Below are positions 33,749 through 41,892 of a stretch of 64,000 nt of DNA, piece by piece; positions within the stretch are counted from its first letter, which is position 1, and the number at the start of each line of letters is the position of its first letter. The notes under the pieces were generated by a model that searched no databases, was not told the DNA's origin, and was given only the letters and a program-made list of their open reading frames with translations. A program made the position numbers and the translations under genes. Source of the DNA: Blastococcus saxobsidens (GTDB taxonomy: Bacteria > Actinomycetota > Actinomycetes > Mycobacteriales > Geodermatophilaceae). The DNA lies in assembly GCF_010682065.1 (NCBI RefSeq), contig NZ_JAAGWG010000012.1:1-64000 (forward strand). The letters are read 5' to 3'.

Positions 33749-34405
33749 ATGGGATGGATGGGCCCGGTCGTGAACGGCCAGGCGCACGAGGGCTGGGTCG
33801 TTCCGCTGTTCGCCGACGGCGCACAAGGCGCGGGCACCACCAGCACCCGCGGCGTGCTGATGGCCCGCCGGCCCGACGACGGGCCCCGCGACGGCGACCG
33901 GGTGCGGCTGGCCTACCGCGACGGCGGCACCGCCGAGGGCCTCTGGTCCGACGGCACGATCCTCCGCGGCGACGGGATCGTCCACTCGCACACCAGCCGC
34001 CAGGCCGCCTCGAGGTGGTCGACCAGGCGGAGGGAGTGGCGCCCGGACGCGGCGGTCGTCGGGTGGGCCGCCGACCGCACCTGCGGCTGGCGCGGCACCT
34101 GCTGGACCCGCGTACCACCGGAGCTGGCCGACCCGGCGGCGCGGCGGCTCGCCGTCACCGGCCCGTGGGCCGATCTGGACGCCGCCGACGAGCACCGGGT
34201 GATGACCGAATGGCGCCGGCACATCGCCGGATGGCAGGCCCTGGAGGAGGTGGAGCAGGCCGCCGCCCGGCAGGCTGCCGCCGCCCGCGCCCTGGATGAG
34301 GCGGTCCGCGCCGCGGTCGCCGCCGGGGCCTCGGAGGCCGATATCGGCCGGGCCACCGGCGTGACCGGCCGGTCGGCGACCGAGCGGTGGTCCGCCCGTG
34401 GCTGA
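33749..34405 (+). CDS. Element-borne protein of unknown function with C-terminal HTH-like motif
   Basis: A 218-residue frame (start ATG at 33749 or 33758, both after AGGAG). The first 120 residues include RVRLAYRDGGTAEGLWSDGTILRGDG, a small beta-rich unit; a cysteine pair lies in TCGWRGTCW. The second half is helical (EEVEQAAARQAAAARALDEAV) and ends AGASEADIGRATGVTGRSATERW, which looks like a short helix-turn-helix. Next to the Xis-like gene and overlapping the following gene, it is probably part of the element backbone. No named family recognised. Confidence 0.6.
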   Translation: MGWMGPVVNGQAHEGWVVPLFADGAQGAGTTSTRGVLMARRPDDGPRDGDRVRLAYRDGGTAEGLWSDGTILRGDGIVHSHTSRQAASRWSTRRREWRPDAAVVGWAADRTCGWRGTCWTRVPPELADPAARRLAVTGPWADLDAADEHRVMTEWRRHIAGWQALEEVEQAAARQAAAARALDEAVRAAVAAGASEADIGRATGVTGRSATERWSARG

Positions 34406-34740
34406 GCAGGCGGCCGGCCAGCCCGGACCGAACGAGCAAACCCCGCCAAGGGCGGCGCATCCCGCTCGTCGTCGACCTCGACGGCGAGCCGCTGGCGCCG
34501 CTGCGCGCCCTGGAAGAGATCCTGCTGTGCCTGGGCACGTGGGAGGACGACGACCGGTGGGATCCGGGCACCGGCACGGAGCCGCTGCGGGTGCCGGCGC
34601 CACTGGCCGACCGGGTCGCCTTCGCCGCTGTCCAGCGCCCTCGTGCCCAAGCCAGTCCCGGGGACCCGGGTGCGGCCGGGTGCTCGCTCCGGCCGCTACG
34701 AGTACGCGCTCACCCCGCCCGCCGCTGGAGTCGACGGTGA
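34387..34740 (+). CDS. Hypothetical protein, possibly frameshifted at its 3' end
   Basis: A 117-residue frame from a GTG at 34387 overlapping the preceding gene by 19 bases. The stretch PLVVDLDGEPLAPLRALEEILLCLGTWEDDD and PLRVPAPLADRVAFAA looks genuine; afterwards composition degrades, whereas another frame there reads VRPGARSGRYEYALTPP, which suggests a frameshift near 34650. No function assigned. It ends 14 bases from the convergent gene. Confidence 0.4.
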   Translation: MVRPWLSRRPASPDRTSKPRQGRRIPLVVDLDGEPLAPLRALEEILLCLGTWEDDDRWDPGTGTEPLRVPAPLADRVAFAAVQRPRAQASPGDPGAAGCSLRPLRVRAHPARRWSRR

Positions 34741-34753
34741 CCGCCCGTCCTGG

Positions 34754-35980
34754 TCACGCCACTCGCCGGCCGAGGTTGGCGCGGATGTCGGCGGCTACGT
34801 CCGAGAGATGCCGGTAGGTGTCCGTGGGCAGCCGCCAGCCGTTTCCCGCCTCGGCGAGGACGTCGTTCGCCGCCCGGGTGGACAGTGCGGCTTGCTCGGC
34901 ATCCCGGGAGATCTTGTTGAGTCGCCAGCTGGGCGAGGCGGGCATGCGGTCGATCTCGGCCAGTTCGCGCTGACGTGCCCGCACGGCGTGCTCGCGCCAG
35001 CTGTTGATCATGCTGCTGGCGCCGTCCGGGCAGCAGGAGCTCTCCGGGCAGACCAGCGTGGCCCGCAGCAGCCGGTTCTCGAGCAGCTTCTGGCCATGGC
35101 TGCGGTCGAGGCTGCGGCCGAAGGCGGTGAAGTACACGTTGGCCTCTCCGCCGCCCGTGCGGGGCTTGTCGCTGGGACGCTTGCGGGCCAGCAACTGGGG
35201 ATAGTGGCCGGCCTCGCCGTGCCCGGGACCGGTCTCGTAGCCGGCGGCTCCCACGCCGGTCAGGGCTGCGCCGTAGAGGCCTTGACGCCAGGACAGCACC
35301 CGCCGTCCGGCGGCGGCGTGCTGGGTGGCGGTCATCAGCGTGGCGATGGCGTCGTAGCTGGCGGCCCGCTGCTTGGACCAGGACATCGACAGCGCCACGT
35401 AGCGGGTGTTCATCTCGTCGGCGGTTGCGAGGAACGGGTCCAGCCCGGCCGCCCAGGTGGACTGGGGGCCGAACTGGTGCAGGGATGCGGCGAAGACGGG
35501 CGCGACGGGCAGGTCGATGTCTTCGCGCTCCAGATAGCGGGCGGTCCGGATCAGCAGGCTGCGGTTGACCTCCAGCCAGGCGCTGTTTCGCCGGTCGACG
35601 TAGACGTAGGGCGGAATGAGCACCGTGGCGCCCTGCTCGCGCTGGAAGCCGATCACCTGGTCGATCAGTTCGTCCTGCAGTTCGTGGTGGCCGAGGTCTG
35701 CCGGGGTCAGCTTGTCTGCGGTCGCGTACGGCAGTCGCGCCCAGCCATTGCTCGGCGACTGCTGATCGGCCAGCAGCGGGGTGAGCGGGTCGACCAAGAA
35801 CGGCACCCCGGCCGCATCCGCAGTCTCCCGCAGGCCCGGCCGCTCCACCGCCACCTGCGCATCGGCAACCACGCCGGTGAGGGGCAACTCCCGCAGGGGC
35901 CACAGTCCGCTGGCGGCCGGGGCGCACAGATCCTTGACGAGCAGGTGGTCACCGCGACCGGCCCTGATCAACAGATCCAT
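34754..35980 (-). CDS. 408-residue protein of unknown function, divergent from a RES-Xre pair
   Basis: Starts at ATG 35980 (MDLLIRAGRGDHLLVKDL). The succession of short hydrophobic strands and helices (GVVADAQVAVE, ATVLIPPYVYVD, DLPVAPVFAASLHQFG, RYVALSMSWSKQ, RRVLSWRQGLYGAALTGVGAAG, ANVYFTAFGRSLD) suggests an alpha/beta barrel. A cysteine cluster CPESSCCPDG near residue 330 could bind zinc, and the last 70 residues are helical. Parts recall queuine tRNA-ribosyltransferase-like barrels, but I cannot confirm that. It shares a promoter region with the toxin-antitoxin pair and may belong to the same defence or maintenance module. Confidence 0.65.
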   Translation of the reverse strand: MDLLIRAGRGDHLLVKDLCAPAASGLWPLRELPLTGVVADAQVAVERPGLRETADAAGVPFLVDPLTPLLADQQSPSNGWARLPYATADKLTPADLGHHELQDELIDQVIGFQREQGATVLIPPYVYVDRRNSAWLEVNRSLLIRTARYLEREDIDLPVAPVFAASLHQFGPQSTWAAGLDPFLATADEMNTRYVALSMSWSKQRAASYDAIATLMTATQHAAAGRRVLSWRQGLYGAALTGVGAAGYETGPGHGEAGHYPQLLARKRPSDKPRTGGGEANVYFTAFGRSLDRSHGQKLLENRLLRATLVCPESSCCPDGASSMINSWREHAVRARQRELAEIDRMPASPSWRLNKISRDAEQAALSTRAANDVLAEAGNGWRLPTDTYRHLSDVAADIRANLGRRVA

Positions 35981-35996
35981 CGGTGGGTCTCCAACC

Positions 35997-36014
35997 ACAG
36001 AGTTACCGAACTGT
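35997..36014. promoter_or_regulatory. Possible Xre operator in the divergent promoter
   Basis: ACAGAGTT-ACCG-AACTGT is a near-perfect palindrome with one extra base in the left arm. It lies just upstream of the 408-residue gene and about 130 bp before the antitoxin start. Xre-type antitoxins usually bind such repeats to repress their own operon. TTGACG at 36045-36050 could be a -35 element reading towards the antitoxin. Confidence 0.4.
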
Positions 36015-36141
36015 GACGCTTGCGGGGTGAACTCTAGCACGAACTTGACGATGTACCTACCGGTGAACAGTGAGAGTGTATAGCGTCTACCTCGCAGGCC
36101 GAACGGACCGATCGGCGCTGCCTCAGAAGGAGACCAGTCAG

Positions 36142-36537
36142 ATGAGCCCGACCCGCACCGCCGCGGCGGCGTCCCAGCCTGCGCCGCACGATCCGGCCGG
36201 AGACTCCCCCGTCTACCGCCATGTCGTGGCCGACACGCGCCGCGCGCTCACCCTCACCGAGATCGGGGAGATCGTCGGCGCCGGAGAACGCGCAGTGCAG
36301 AAATGGGCCGCCGGCGCCGCGCGGCCCGAGGGCACCAAGCGCGACCGGCTACTGGAGCTGCAGTACGTCATCGCAGAACTCTCCGACGTCTACAAGCCCG
36401 AAGGCATCGACATCTGGCTGCACGCCCGGCAACGCGCCCTAGGCGACCGTCGCCCGATCGACGTACTCAAGGCAGGCGACTTCGAGACCGTGCTGCAACT
36501 AGTGCAGCGCCTCGCCGGCGGGCCGAAGGTTCGGTAA
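36142..36537 (+). CDS. Xre/MbcA/ParS-type antitoxin (DUF2384)
   Basis: A 131-residue antitoxin. The N-terminal helix-turn-helix is LTEIGEIVGAGERAVQKWAAG near residues 40-60. The C-terminal toxin-binding domain has IDIWLHARQRALGDRRPIDVLKAGDFETVLQLVQRL, the classical DUF2384 pattern. AAGGAG lies eight bases before the ATG at 36142. It ends three bases before the RES toxin gene, so the pair is an operon in the usual antitoxin-first order. Confidence 0.92.
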   Translation: MSPTRTAAAASQPAPHDPAGDSPVYRHVVADTRRALTLTEIGEIVGAGERAVQKWAAGAARPEGTKRDRLLELQYVIAELSDVYKPEGIDIWLHARQRALGDRRPIDVLKAGDFETVLQLVQRLAGGPKVR

Positions 36538-36540
36538 GGC

Positions 36541-37098
36541 GTGCAGCGCTCCATGGCCGAACGCGTCGCGGCCGTGCCACCGATCAGCGTGCACGGCACC
36601 TTCTACCGACACGCGGCGGTCAACCGCGACGCCTTCGCCGGCGGCGACCAGGGACGCTGGGGAGAGACGTTTCCCGTCATCTACCTCGGCCGTCCACCGG
36701 CGTCAGTCACCGCCGAGGCCTACAGGCACCTGGTCGAGGCCTACGGCATCCCCGTCGAGCTTGTGCAGCCGCGCCGCTTCTACACCGTCACCGTGGATGT
36801 CGACGCGGTGCTCGACCTCACCAACGCCCACAACCTCGCCGCCGTGGGACTCTCCGCTGCCGACCTGAGGTCCGAGGTCGACGACTACGCCGCCTGCCAG
36901 CGCATCGCCGCCGCCGCCCACCAGCTCGAGCTGCATGCCGTCCTCGCCCCCTCGGCCACCGGCCTGGGTGAGACGCTCGCGCTCTTCCGGGAACGGATCA
37001 CCCTGCGGGAGATGCCGGTCGTGCGCACCGAGGAGACCTGGAACACGCTGCCGGCCGACCCGCGCCAGCTCCGCGCCGTCCCGCCCAGGCAGGCCTGA
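36541..37098 (+). CDS. RES domain toxin
   Basis: A 185-residue RES protein, partner of the Xre antitoxin. HGTFYRHA near residue 20, GRWGETFPVIYLGRPPASVTAEAYRH, and VLAPSATGLGETLALF near residue 140 supply the Arg, Glu and Ser residues that name the family. Studied RES toxins, such as mycobacterial MbcT, destroy NAD+ and stop growth unless neutralised. I kept the GTG at 36541; an ATG at 36553 is also possible. Next to the integrase it would stabilise the element after excision or act in abortive infection. Confidence 0.9.
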   Translation: MQRSMAERVAAVPPISVHGTFYRHAAVNRDAFAGGDQGRWGETFPVIYLGRPPASVTAEAYRHLVEAYGIPVELVQPRRFYTVTVDVDAVLDLTNAHNLAAVGLSAADLRSEVDDYAACQRIAAAAHQLELHAVLAPSATGLGETLALFRERITLREMPVVRTEETWNTLPADPRQLRAVPPRQA

Positions 37099-37244
37099 CC
37101 CAAGCCACCCCATTCAGGACGGGAGTTTGCGGGAACCATGCCGCTCAGCGGCGAGCGGCATAATCATGTCCGGGATGACGAGGGCCGCCTGTTGTCAGAG
37201 GTGTCCGGCACGCTGGAGACACATACCTCGCTACGGAGGTCCTC

Positions 37245-38465
37245 ATGGACGGCTCGATCACCCGCATCACACTCAGCGACGGCTCTACCCGCTACCGCGC
37301 TCGGTATCGCGACCCGGGCGGTCGCCAGCACGAGCGACGCTTCGCACGGAAGGTCGACGCCCAGCGCTGGCTCGACGAGGCGACCTCGGCTCTGGTCACG
37401 CAGACATGGACGGCGCCGGAGCGAGGCCGGGTCACCGTCGCCGACTGGGCCGACCGATGGCTGTCCTCGCAGACCGGGGTCAAGCCGAGCACCCTCTACC
37501 GGTACGGGAACCTGCTGCGGACCCACGTGCTGCCGTCGTGGGGTCGGCACCGGCTCGTCGACGTCACCCACGCCGACGTCGCCGTGTGGGTGGCTGGGCT
37601 ACTGACGCAGGGGTCCGCCCCGGGCACGGTCCGCCAGGCCCACCGCGTCTTCTCACTCCTCCTGGGCCTCGCCGTCCGCGACGGGCGCATTCCCCGCAAC
37701 CCGGCCGAGCGCGTACCCCTGCCACGAGTGACGCGGCAGGAGCCGCGGTTCCTCACCCATGACGAGGTCGAGCGGCTCGCCGACGCGGCGAATGAGGACG
37801 GGGACGTCATCCGATTGCTCGCCTACACCGGACTGCGCTTCGGCGAGATGGCCGCCCTGCGGGTGCGCCGGATCGACTTCCTCCGGCGCCGACTCACCAT
37901 CGCCGAAGCGGTCACCGAGGTCGGCGGGCGGCTGGAGTTCGGCACACCGAAGACCCATCAGCGGCGGACCGTGCCCCTGCCCGCGACCCTCGCCGAGTCC
38001 CTGGCCCGCCACTGCGCGGGCAAGCAGGGCGACGACCTGCTGATGGCCACGGCCAGCGGCACGGTGCTGCGGCTGCGGAACTGGCGTCGGGCTGTCTTCG
38101 ATCCGGCGGTCCGGACGGCCGGGCTGAGCGACGTCACCCCGCACGACCTGCGGCACACCGCCGCCTCTCTCGCGGTCGCCAGCGGCGCGACCGTCAAGAG
38201 CGTCCAGCGGATGCTCGGGCACGCCTCGGCGGCCATGACGCTGGACGTGTACTCCGGCCTGTTCGACGACGACCTGACCGCGTTGGCCGACCGGATGGAC
38301 GCCGCCGCGCGGGCAGCCGCGGACGTGCGTGTGGGCGCCGTGTGGGCGCGACCACCAGCCGAGACTCGCGGGATAGGTAAACGTGCAGGCCAGCGCGGTG
38401 GGCCCCGTGGGGATCGAACCCACAACCCGCGGATTAAAAGTCCGCTGCTCTGCCAATTGAGCTAG
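37245..38465 (+). CDS. Tyrosine site-specific integrase of the element
   Basis: A 406-residue phage-type integrase. An arm-binding N-terminus (GSTRYRARYRDPGGRQHERRF) is followed by the SAM-like core-binding domain (VTVADWADRWLSSQT) and the catalytic domain with Arg198 (TGLRFGE), Lys236 (TPKTHQRR), His300 and Arg303 (PHDLRH), His326 (LGHAS) and nucleophile Tyr336 (DVYSGLF). GGAGG precedes the ATG. The 3' end runs through the right att site into the tRNA-Lys gene, where the stop lies, so the last seven residues come from host tRNA sequence. It would recombine the 44-bp core with the Xis-like protein directing excision. Confidence 0.96.
   Translation: MDGSITRITLSDGSTRYRARYRDPGGRQHERRFARKVDAQRWLDEATSALVTQTWTAPERGRVTVADWADRWLSSQTGVKPSTLYRYGNLLRTHVLPSWGRHRLVDVTHADVAVWVAGLLTQGSAPGTVRQAHRVFSLLLGLAVRDGRIPRNPAERVPLPRVTRQEPRFLTHDEVERLADAANEDGDVIRLLAYTGLRFGEMAALRVRRIDFLRRRLTIAEAVTEVGGRLEFGTPKTHQRRTVPLPATLAESLARHCAGKQGDDLLMATASGTVLRLRNWRRAVFDPAVRTAGLSDVTPHDLRHTAASLAVASGATVKSVQRMLGHASAAMTLDVYSGLFDDDLTALADRMDAAARAAADVRVGAVWARPPAETRGIGKRAGQRGGPRGDRTHNPRIKSPLLCQLS
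38330..38348 (+). repeat. Two TGTGGGCG boxes at 11-bp spacing near the right att site
   Basis: TGTGGGCG occurs at 38330 and 38341, the same sequence, orientation and 11-bp period as the three boxes near the left end. They lie inside the integrase reading frame (encoding RVGAVWAR), 50 bp from the core repeat. Probable arm-type binding sites on the integrase side of attP. Confidence 0.6.
38398..38441. repeat. Right attachment site, 44-bp repeat within tRNA-Lys
   Basis: Exact copy of 10366-10409. It spans one base beyond the tRNA 3' end through T-arm and variable loop to the anticodon loop, so integration leaves the tRNA gene whole. Strand exchange is likely within the anticodon region, as for many tRNA-targeting tyrosine integrases. 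Confidence 0.93.
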
Positions 38466-38471
38466 AGGCCC
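38399..38471 (-). tRNA. tRNA-Lys (anticodon TTT)
   Basis: A 73-base cloverleaf. The acceptor stem is GGGCCTC with GGGGCCC (one G-T pair), the D-arm GCTC...GAGC, the anticodon arm GCGGA-CTTTTAA-TCCGC, and the T-arm GTGGG-TTCGATC-CCCAC, with discriminator A. CCA is not encoded. It is the integration target of the element on its left. Confidence 0.97.
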
Positions 38472-38571
38472 GGGCACGGACGACCGTCCGGACGACGTCC
38501 GGAGCCCTCGCGACCCGGGGGAAGGGTACTGCCGGACCTCCGACTCCTCGGCCCACCGCGACGACTCGACC

Positions 38572-39204
38572 TCAGAGCTCGCCCACGCCCCGCACGACGA
38601 GCGAGACGGCGAGCGCGGTCATGACGACGGCGATGACGCCGTCCAGCACCCGCCAGGCCGCCGGCCGGGCGAACACCGGGCGCAGCAGGCGCGCGCCGAA
38701 GCCCAGGCCGGTGAACCAGACGACGCTGCCCACCGCCGCACCGGCGGCGAACTCCCACCGGTGCTCCCCGTAGGTCGAGGCCATCGAGCCCAGCAGCACC
38801 ACGGTGTCCAGGTAGACGTGCGGGTTGAGCCAGGTCAGCGCCAGGCAGGTGCCCACGGTCGCCATCAGCCCGGTCCGCACGCCGGCGGCGTCCGGCAGCA
38901 GGGCACCCGGCCGCATCGCCCGCCGCGCGGCGAAGAGCCCGTAGGCCAGCAGGAACGCCGCTCCGGAGAAGCAGACCACCGGGATCAGCCAGGGCACCCG
39001 CGTCAGGGCGGCGCCGGCGCCCAGCACCCCCGCGGCGATGAGCAGGACGTCGGAGATCGCGCACACCGCCACCACCGCGGCCACGTGCTCCAGCCGCAGC
39101 CCCTGCCGCAGCACGAACGCGTTCTGCGCGCCGATCGCCACGATCAGCCCGAGGCCGAGCGCGAGCCCGGAGGCGACGGCGACCAGCGCCGGGGTGGTGA
39201 GCAC
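38572..39204 (-). CDS. LysE/ArgO family amino acid exporter
   Basis: A 210-residue protein with six membrane segments. The start GLALGLGLIVAIGAQNAFVLRQGL is the LysE signature (G-A-Q-N-A-F-V-L), and TWLNPHVYLDTVVLLGS in the middle is equally diagnostic. These carriers export lysine or arginine when intracellular levels rise, for example during peptide use. The GTG start lies 69 bp from the divergent LysR-type gene, the classical lysE-lysG arrangement, so the neighbour is its likely activator. Confidence 0.93.
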   Translation of the reverse strand: MLTTPALVAVASGLALGLGLIVAIGAQNAFVLRQGLRLEHVAAVVAVCAISDVLLIAAGVLGAGAALTRVPWLIPVVCFSGAAFLLAYGLFAARRAMRPGALLPDAAGVRTGLMATVGTCLALTWLNPHVYLDTVVLLGSMASTYGEHRWEFAAGAAVGSVVWFTGLGFGARLLRPVFARPAAWRVLDGVIAVVMTALAVSLVVRGVGEL

Positions 39205-39273
39205 GAGGAGACGCTAGGAACCAGCGGAGCCGCGGTCCAGCTCATGATTCTTCCGACACATTAGCGTTGCTTC

Positions 39274-40182
39274 ATGGATCTGGACCTCGCCCAGCTGCGT
39301 GCGCTGGACGCCACCGTCCGCGGCGGCACCCTGGAGGCGGCCGCCCGGGCGCTGCACGTCACGCCGTCGGCGATCAGCCAGCGGCTGCGCGCCCTGGAGG
39401 TCGCGACCGGACGCATCCTGCTGGTCCGGTCCAGGCCCGTCCGGCTCACCGAGTCCGGTCAGGCGGTGCTGCGCCTGGCCCGCCAGATCGACCTGCTGAC
39501 CGCCGACGTCGCCCGCGAGCTCGGCGACGACCCCGCCGCGCCCGAACGCGTGCCCACGCTGCCCATCGCGGTGAACGCCGACTCCATGGCCACCTGGGTG
39601 CTCCCCGCCCTGGCCCCGCTGGCCGGCGAGGTCGCCCTCGACCTGCACCGCGAGGACCAGGAGCACACCAGCGCCCTCTTGCGCGCCGGCACCGTGATGG
39701 CGGCGGTCACTGCGGACGCCGAGCCGGTGCCCGGCTGCACGTCCACCCGCCTGGGCAGCATGCGGTACCGGCCGATGGCCACCCCGGCCTTCGCCCGGCG
39801 GTGGTTCCCGGCCGGCCCCAGCCCCGAGGCGCTCGCCTCCGCGCCGGTCGTCGTCTTCGACCGCAAGGACGACCTCCAGCACCGCTACCTGCACGCGCAG
39901 GCGGGCGACGACGTCGCCCCGCCGGTGCACTACGTCCCCGCCTCCGCCGACTACGTCGCCGCCGTCGCCCTCGGGCTCGGCTGGGGCATGGTGCCCGACC
40001 TGCAGGCCCGCACGACGACGCCGGAGCTCGTCGTCCTCGATACGGCGGCAGCGGTCGACGTCGTCCTGCACTGGCAGCAGTGGCGGCTGCGCTCCACCGC
40101 GCTGGACCGCGTGCGCGAGGCCCTGCTCGCCGTCGCCCGCCGGGAACTGGACCAACCGGAGCGGTCCCCGGTCACCGGATAG
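39274..40182 (+). CDS. LysR family regulator, ArgP/LysG type
   Basis: A 302-residue LysR protein. The N-terminal winged helix reads DLAQLRALDATVRGGTLEAAARALHVTPSAISQRLRALE, and the effector domain contains LPIAVNADSMATWVLPAL, which is characteristic of ArgP/LysG (the NADSMATW motif). These proteins sense lysine, arginine or histidine and switch on the divergent exporter. The exact effector cannot be read from the sequence. Confidence 0.93.
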   Translation: MDLDLAQLRALDATVRGGTLEAAARALHVTPSAISQRLRALEVATGRILLVRSRPVRLTESGQAVLRLARQIDLLTADVARELGDDPAAPERVPTLPIAVNADSMATWVLPALAPLAGEVALDLHREDQEHTSALLRAGTVMAAVTADAEPVPGCTSTRLGSMRYRPMATPAFARRWFPAGPSPEALASAPVVVFDRKDDLQHRYLHAQAGDDVAPPVHYVPASADYVAAVALGLGWGMVPDLQARTTTPELVVLDTAAAVDVVLHWQQWRLRSTALDRVREALLAVARRELDQPERSPVTG

Positions 40183-40365
40183 GTGGGCTCCGCAACCGCC
40201 CCGCGGGGCAGGCGGAAGATCCGGCGGTGCATCCTTGAGGCGACGCGCACGTGGGTACTGGTGACGGAGTTCATAGCCCGCAGGGCACATGCAAGGGCGC
40301 CCGTGAGCCGACCATCGATGCAGGGGCGCCGCAGCGCTCCGCCGAGCACCGCCAGAGAGGCAGAC

Positions 40366-41868
40366 GTGACTTCCGAGCGCAGCGCAGTTCCCGACAGCGC
40401 GAATCCCGACGTCGTACTCGTCGGGGCCGGCATCATGAGCGCGACCCTGGCCCAGCTGCTGAAGGTCGTCGCCCCGGACTGGAGCGTCGCCGTCTTCGAG
40501 TCCGGTAGCGCCGTCGCGGGCGAGAGCTCGGGCCCCTGGAACAACGCCGGCACCGGCCACGCCGCCCTCTGCGAGCTCAACTACACGCCCGCGGACGAGA
40601 ACGGCCGGGTGGACCCGACCAAGGCCACCACCATCAACGAGCAGTTCCAGGTCTCCCGCCAGTTCTGGTCGCACCTCGTGCGCAACGGGATGACCGGGTC
40701 GCCCAAGGACTTCATCTCCCCGGTCCCGCACCTCAGCTTCGTGACCGGCGAGAAGGGGCGCAGCTACATGCGCGCCCGGCACTCCGCGCTCGCCGCCCAG
40801 CCGCTGTTCGAGGGCCTCCAGTACACCGAGGACCACGCCACGATGGCCGAGTGGCTGCCGCTGATGATGGAGGGCCGCGACCCCGAGCAGATCGTCGCCG
40901 CCACCCGCTCGGACGCCGGCACCGACGTCAACTTCGGCGCGCTGACCCGCCTGATGCTCGACGACGTCGCCCCCAAGGGCGTGAACGTCTACCTCAACCA
41001 GCGCGTGCAGGAGTTGGAGAAGGAGTCCGACGGCCGGTGGAAGGTCACCGTCCGCGACACCGACTCCGGCGAGGAGATCTCCGTCCGCACGCGGTTCGTC
41101 TTCGTCGGTGCCGGCGGCGGTGCGCTGCCGCTGCTGCAGAAGGCGGCCATCCCGGAGATCCGCGGCTTCGGCGGGTTCCCCGTCAGCGGGCTGTTCCTGC
41201 GCACCCGCTCGCCCGAGCTGGTCAGCCGGCACCAGGCCAAGGTGTACGGCCAGGCCGCTGTCGGCGCCCCGCCCATGTCGGTGCCGCACCTGGACCTGCG
41301 CCTGATCGACGGCGAGTACTCGCTGCTGTTCGGCCCCTACGCCGGCTTCTCGCCCAAGTTCCTCAAGGCCGGGTCGATGTTCGACCTGCCCAAGAGCGTC
41401 AAGCCCAACAACCTCGGCTCGATGCTCGGCGTCGGCCGCACCGAGCTGGCGCTGACCAAGTACCTCATCGGCGAGCTGCTGCAGAGCCGCGGCGCCCGGC
41501 ACAAGACCCTGACCGGCTTCGTGCCCACCGCCGAGCAGGACGACTGGGACATGGTCACCGCCGGTCAGCGCGTGCAGGTCATCAAGCAGGACCCGAAGAC
41601 CGGCAAGGGCGTCCTGCAGTTCGGCACCGAGCTGATCGTGGGCGGCGACGGCACCATCGCCGGTCTGCTGGGGGCCTCCCCCGGCGCCTCGACCGCCGTC
41701 GCGGCGATGCTCACGCTGCTGGAGCGCTGCTTCCCCGACCGCGTGGACGCCTGGCGCCCGCTGCTGCAGGAGGCCATCCCCTCCTACGGCCGCTCGCTGG
41801 TCACCGACACCGCGCTGCTGGCCCAGGTCCGCGCCGACACGATGCAGACCCTGGAGCTCAACGGCTGA
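40366..41868 (+). CDS. mqo: Malate:quinone oxidoreductase
   Basis: A 500-residue peripheral membrane flavoprotein that oxidises malate to oxaloacetate and reduces quinone, joining the TCA cycle to respiration. The FAD motif is DVVLVGAGIMSATLAQLL; family hallmarks are ESSGPWNNAGTGHAALCELNYTP, TTINEQFQVSRQFWSHLV, FISPVPHLSFV, GPYAGFSPKFLK and GASPGASTAVAAML near the C-terminus. I chose the GTG at 40366 after AGAGAGG. The frame is open 61 codons upstream without conserved sequence. A strong terminator follows. Confidence 0.95.
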   Translation: MTSERSAVPDSANPDVVLVGAGIMSATLAQLLKVVAPDWSVAVFESGSAVAGESSGPWNNAGTGHAALCELNYTPADENGRVDPTKATTINEQFQVSRQFWSHLVRNGMTGSPKDFISPVPHLSFVTGEKGRSYMRARHSALAAQPLFEGLQYTEDHATMAEWLPLMMEGRDPEQIVAATRSDAGTDVNFGALTRLMLDDVAPKGVNVYLNQRVQELEKESDGRWKVTVRDTDSGEEISVRTRFVFVGAGGGALPLLQKAAIPEIRGFGGFPVSGLFLRTRSPELVSRHQAKVYGQAAVGAPPMSVPHLDLRLIDGEYSLLFGPYAGFSPKFLKAGSMFDLPKSVKPNNLGSMLGVGRTELALTKYLIGELLQSRGARHKTLTGFVPTAEQDDWDMVTAGQRVQVIKQDPKTGKGVLQFGTELIVGGDGTIAGLLGASPGASTAVAAMLTLLERCFPDRVDAWRPLLQEAIPSYGRSLVTDTALLAQVRADTMQTLELNG

Positions 41869-41892
41869 CGCCGCGCTCCGCACACAGCGCCC

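Larger units (their letters stand above)
10366..38441. mobile_element. Integrative mobilizable element in tRNA-Lys, about 28 kb
   Basis: A 44-bp direct repeat bounds the segment. The right copy is the 3' part of an intact tRNA-Lys gene and the left copy is a lone fragment. Inside are a tyrosine integrase beside the tRNA, an Xis-like protein, a MobF relaxase at the far end, a RES-Xre toxin-antitoxin pair, and cargo for efflux, P450 redox chemistry and possible quinone or aldehyde defence. No TraB/FtsK DNA pump, type IV secretion gene or replication initiator is visible, so transfer would need help from another element. Broken genes at 21.2-21.6, 24.3 and 32.0-32.3 kb show repeated gain and decay. 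Confidence 0.88.

Noticed and set aside
33365..38465. Whole region from Xis to integrase read as an AICE core
   Set aside because: A standard AICE core would include TraB and a replication initiator between these genes; none is visible, so it is called mobilizable instead.
39214..41883. 889-codon open frame opposite argP and mqo
   Set aside because: It spans two well-supported genes antisense and has shadow-type composition.
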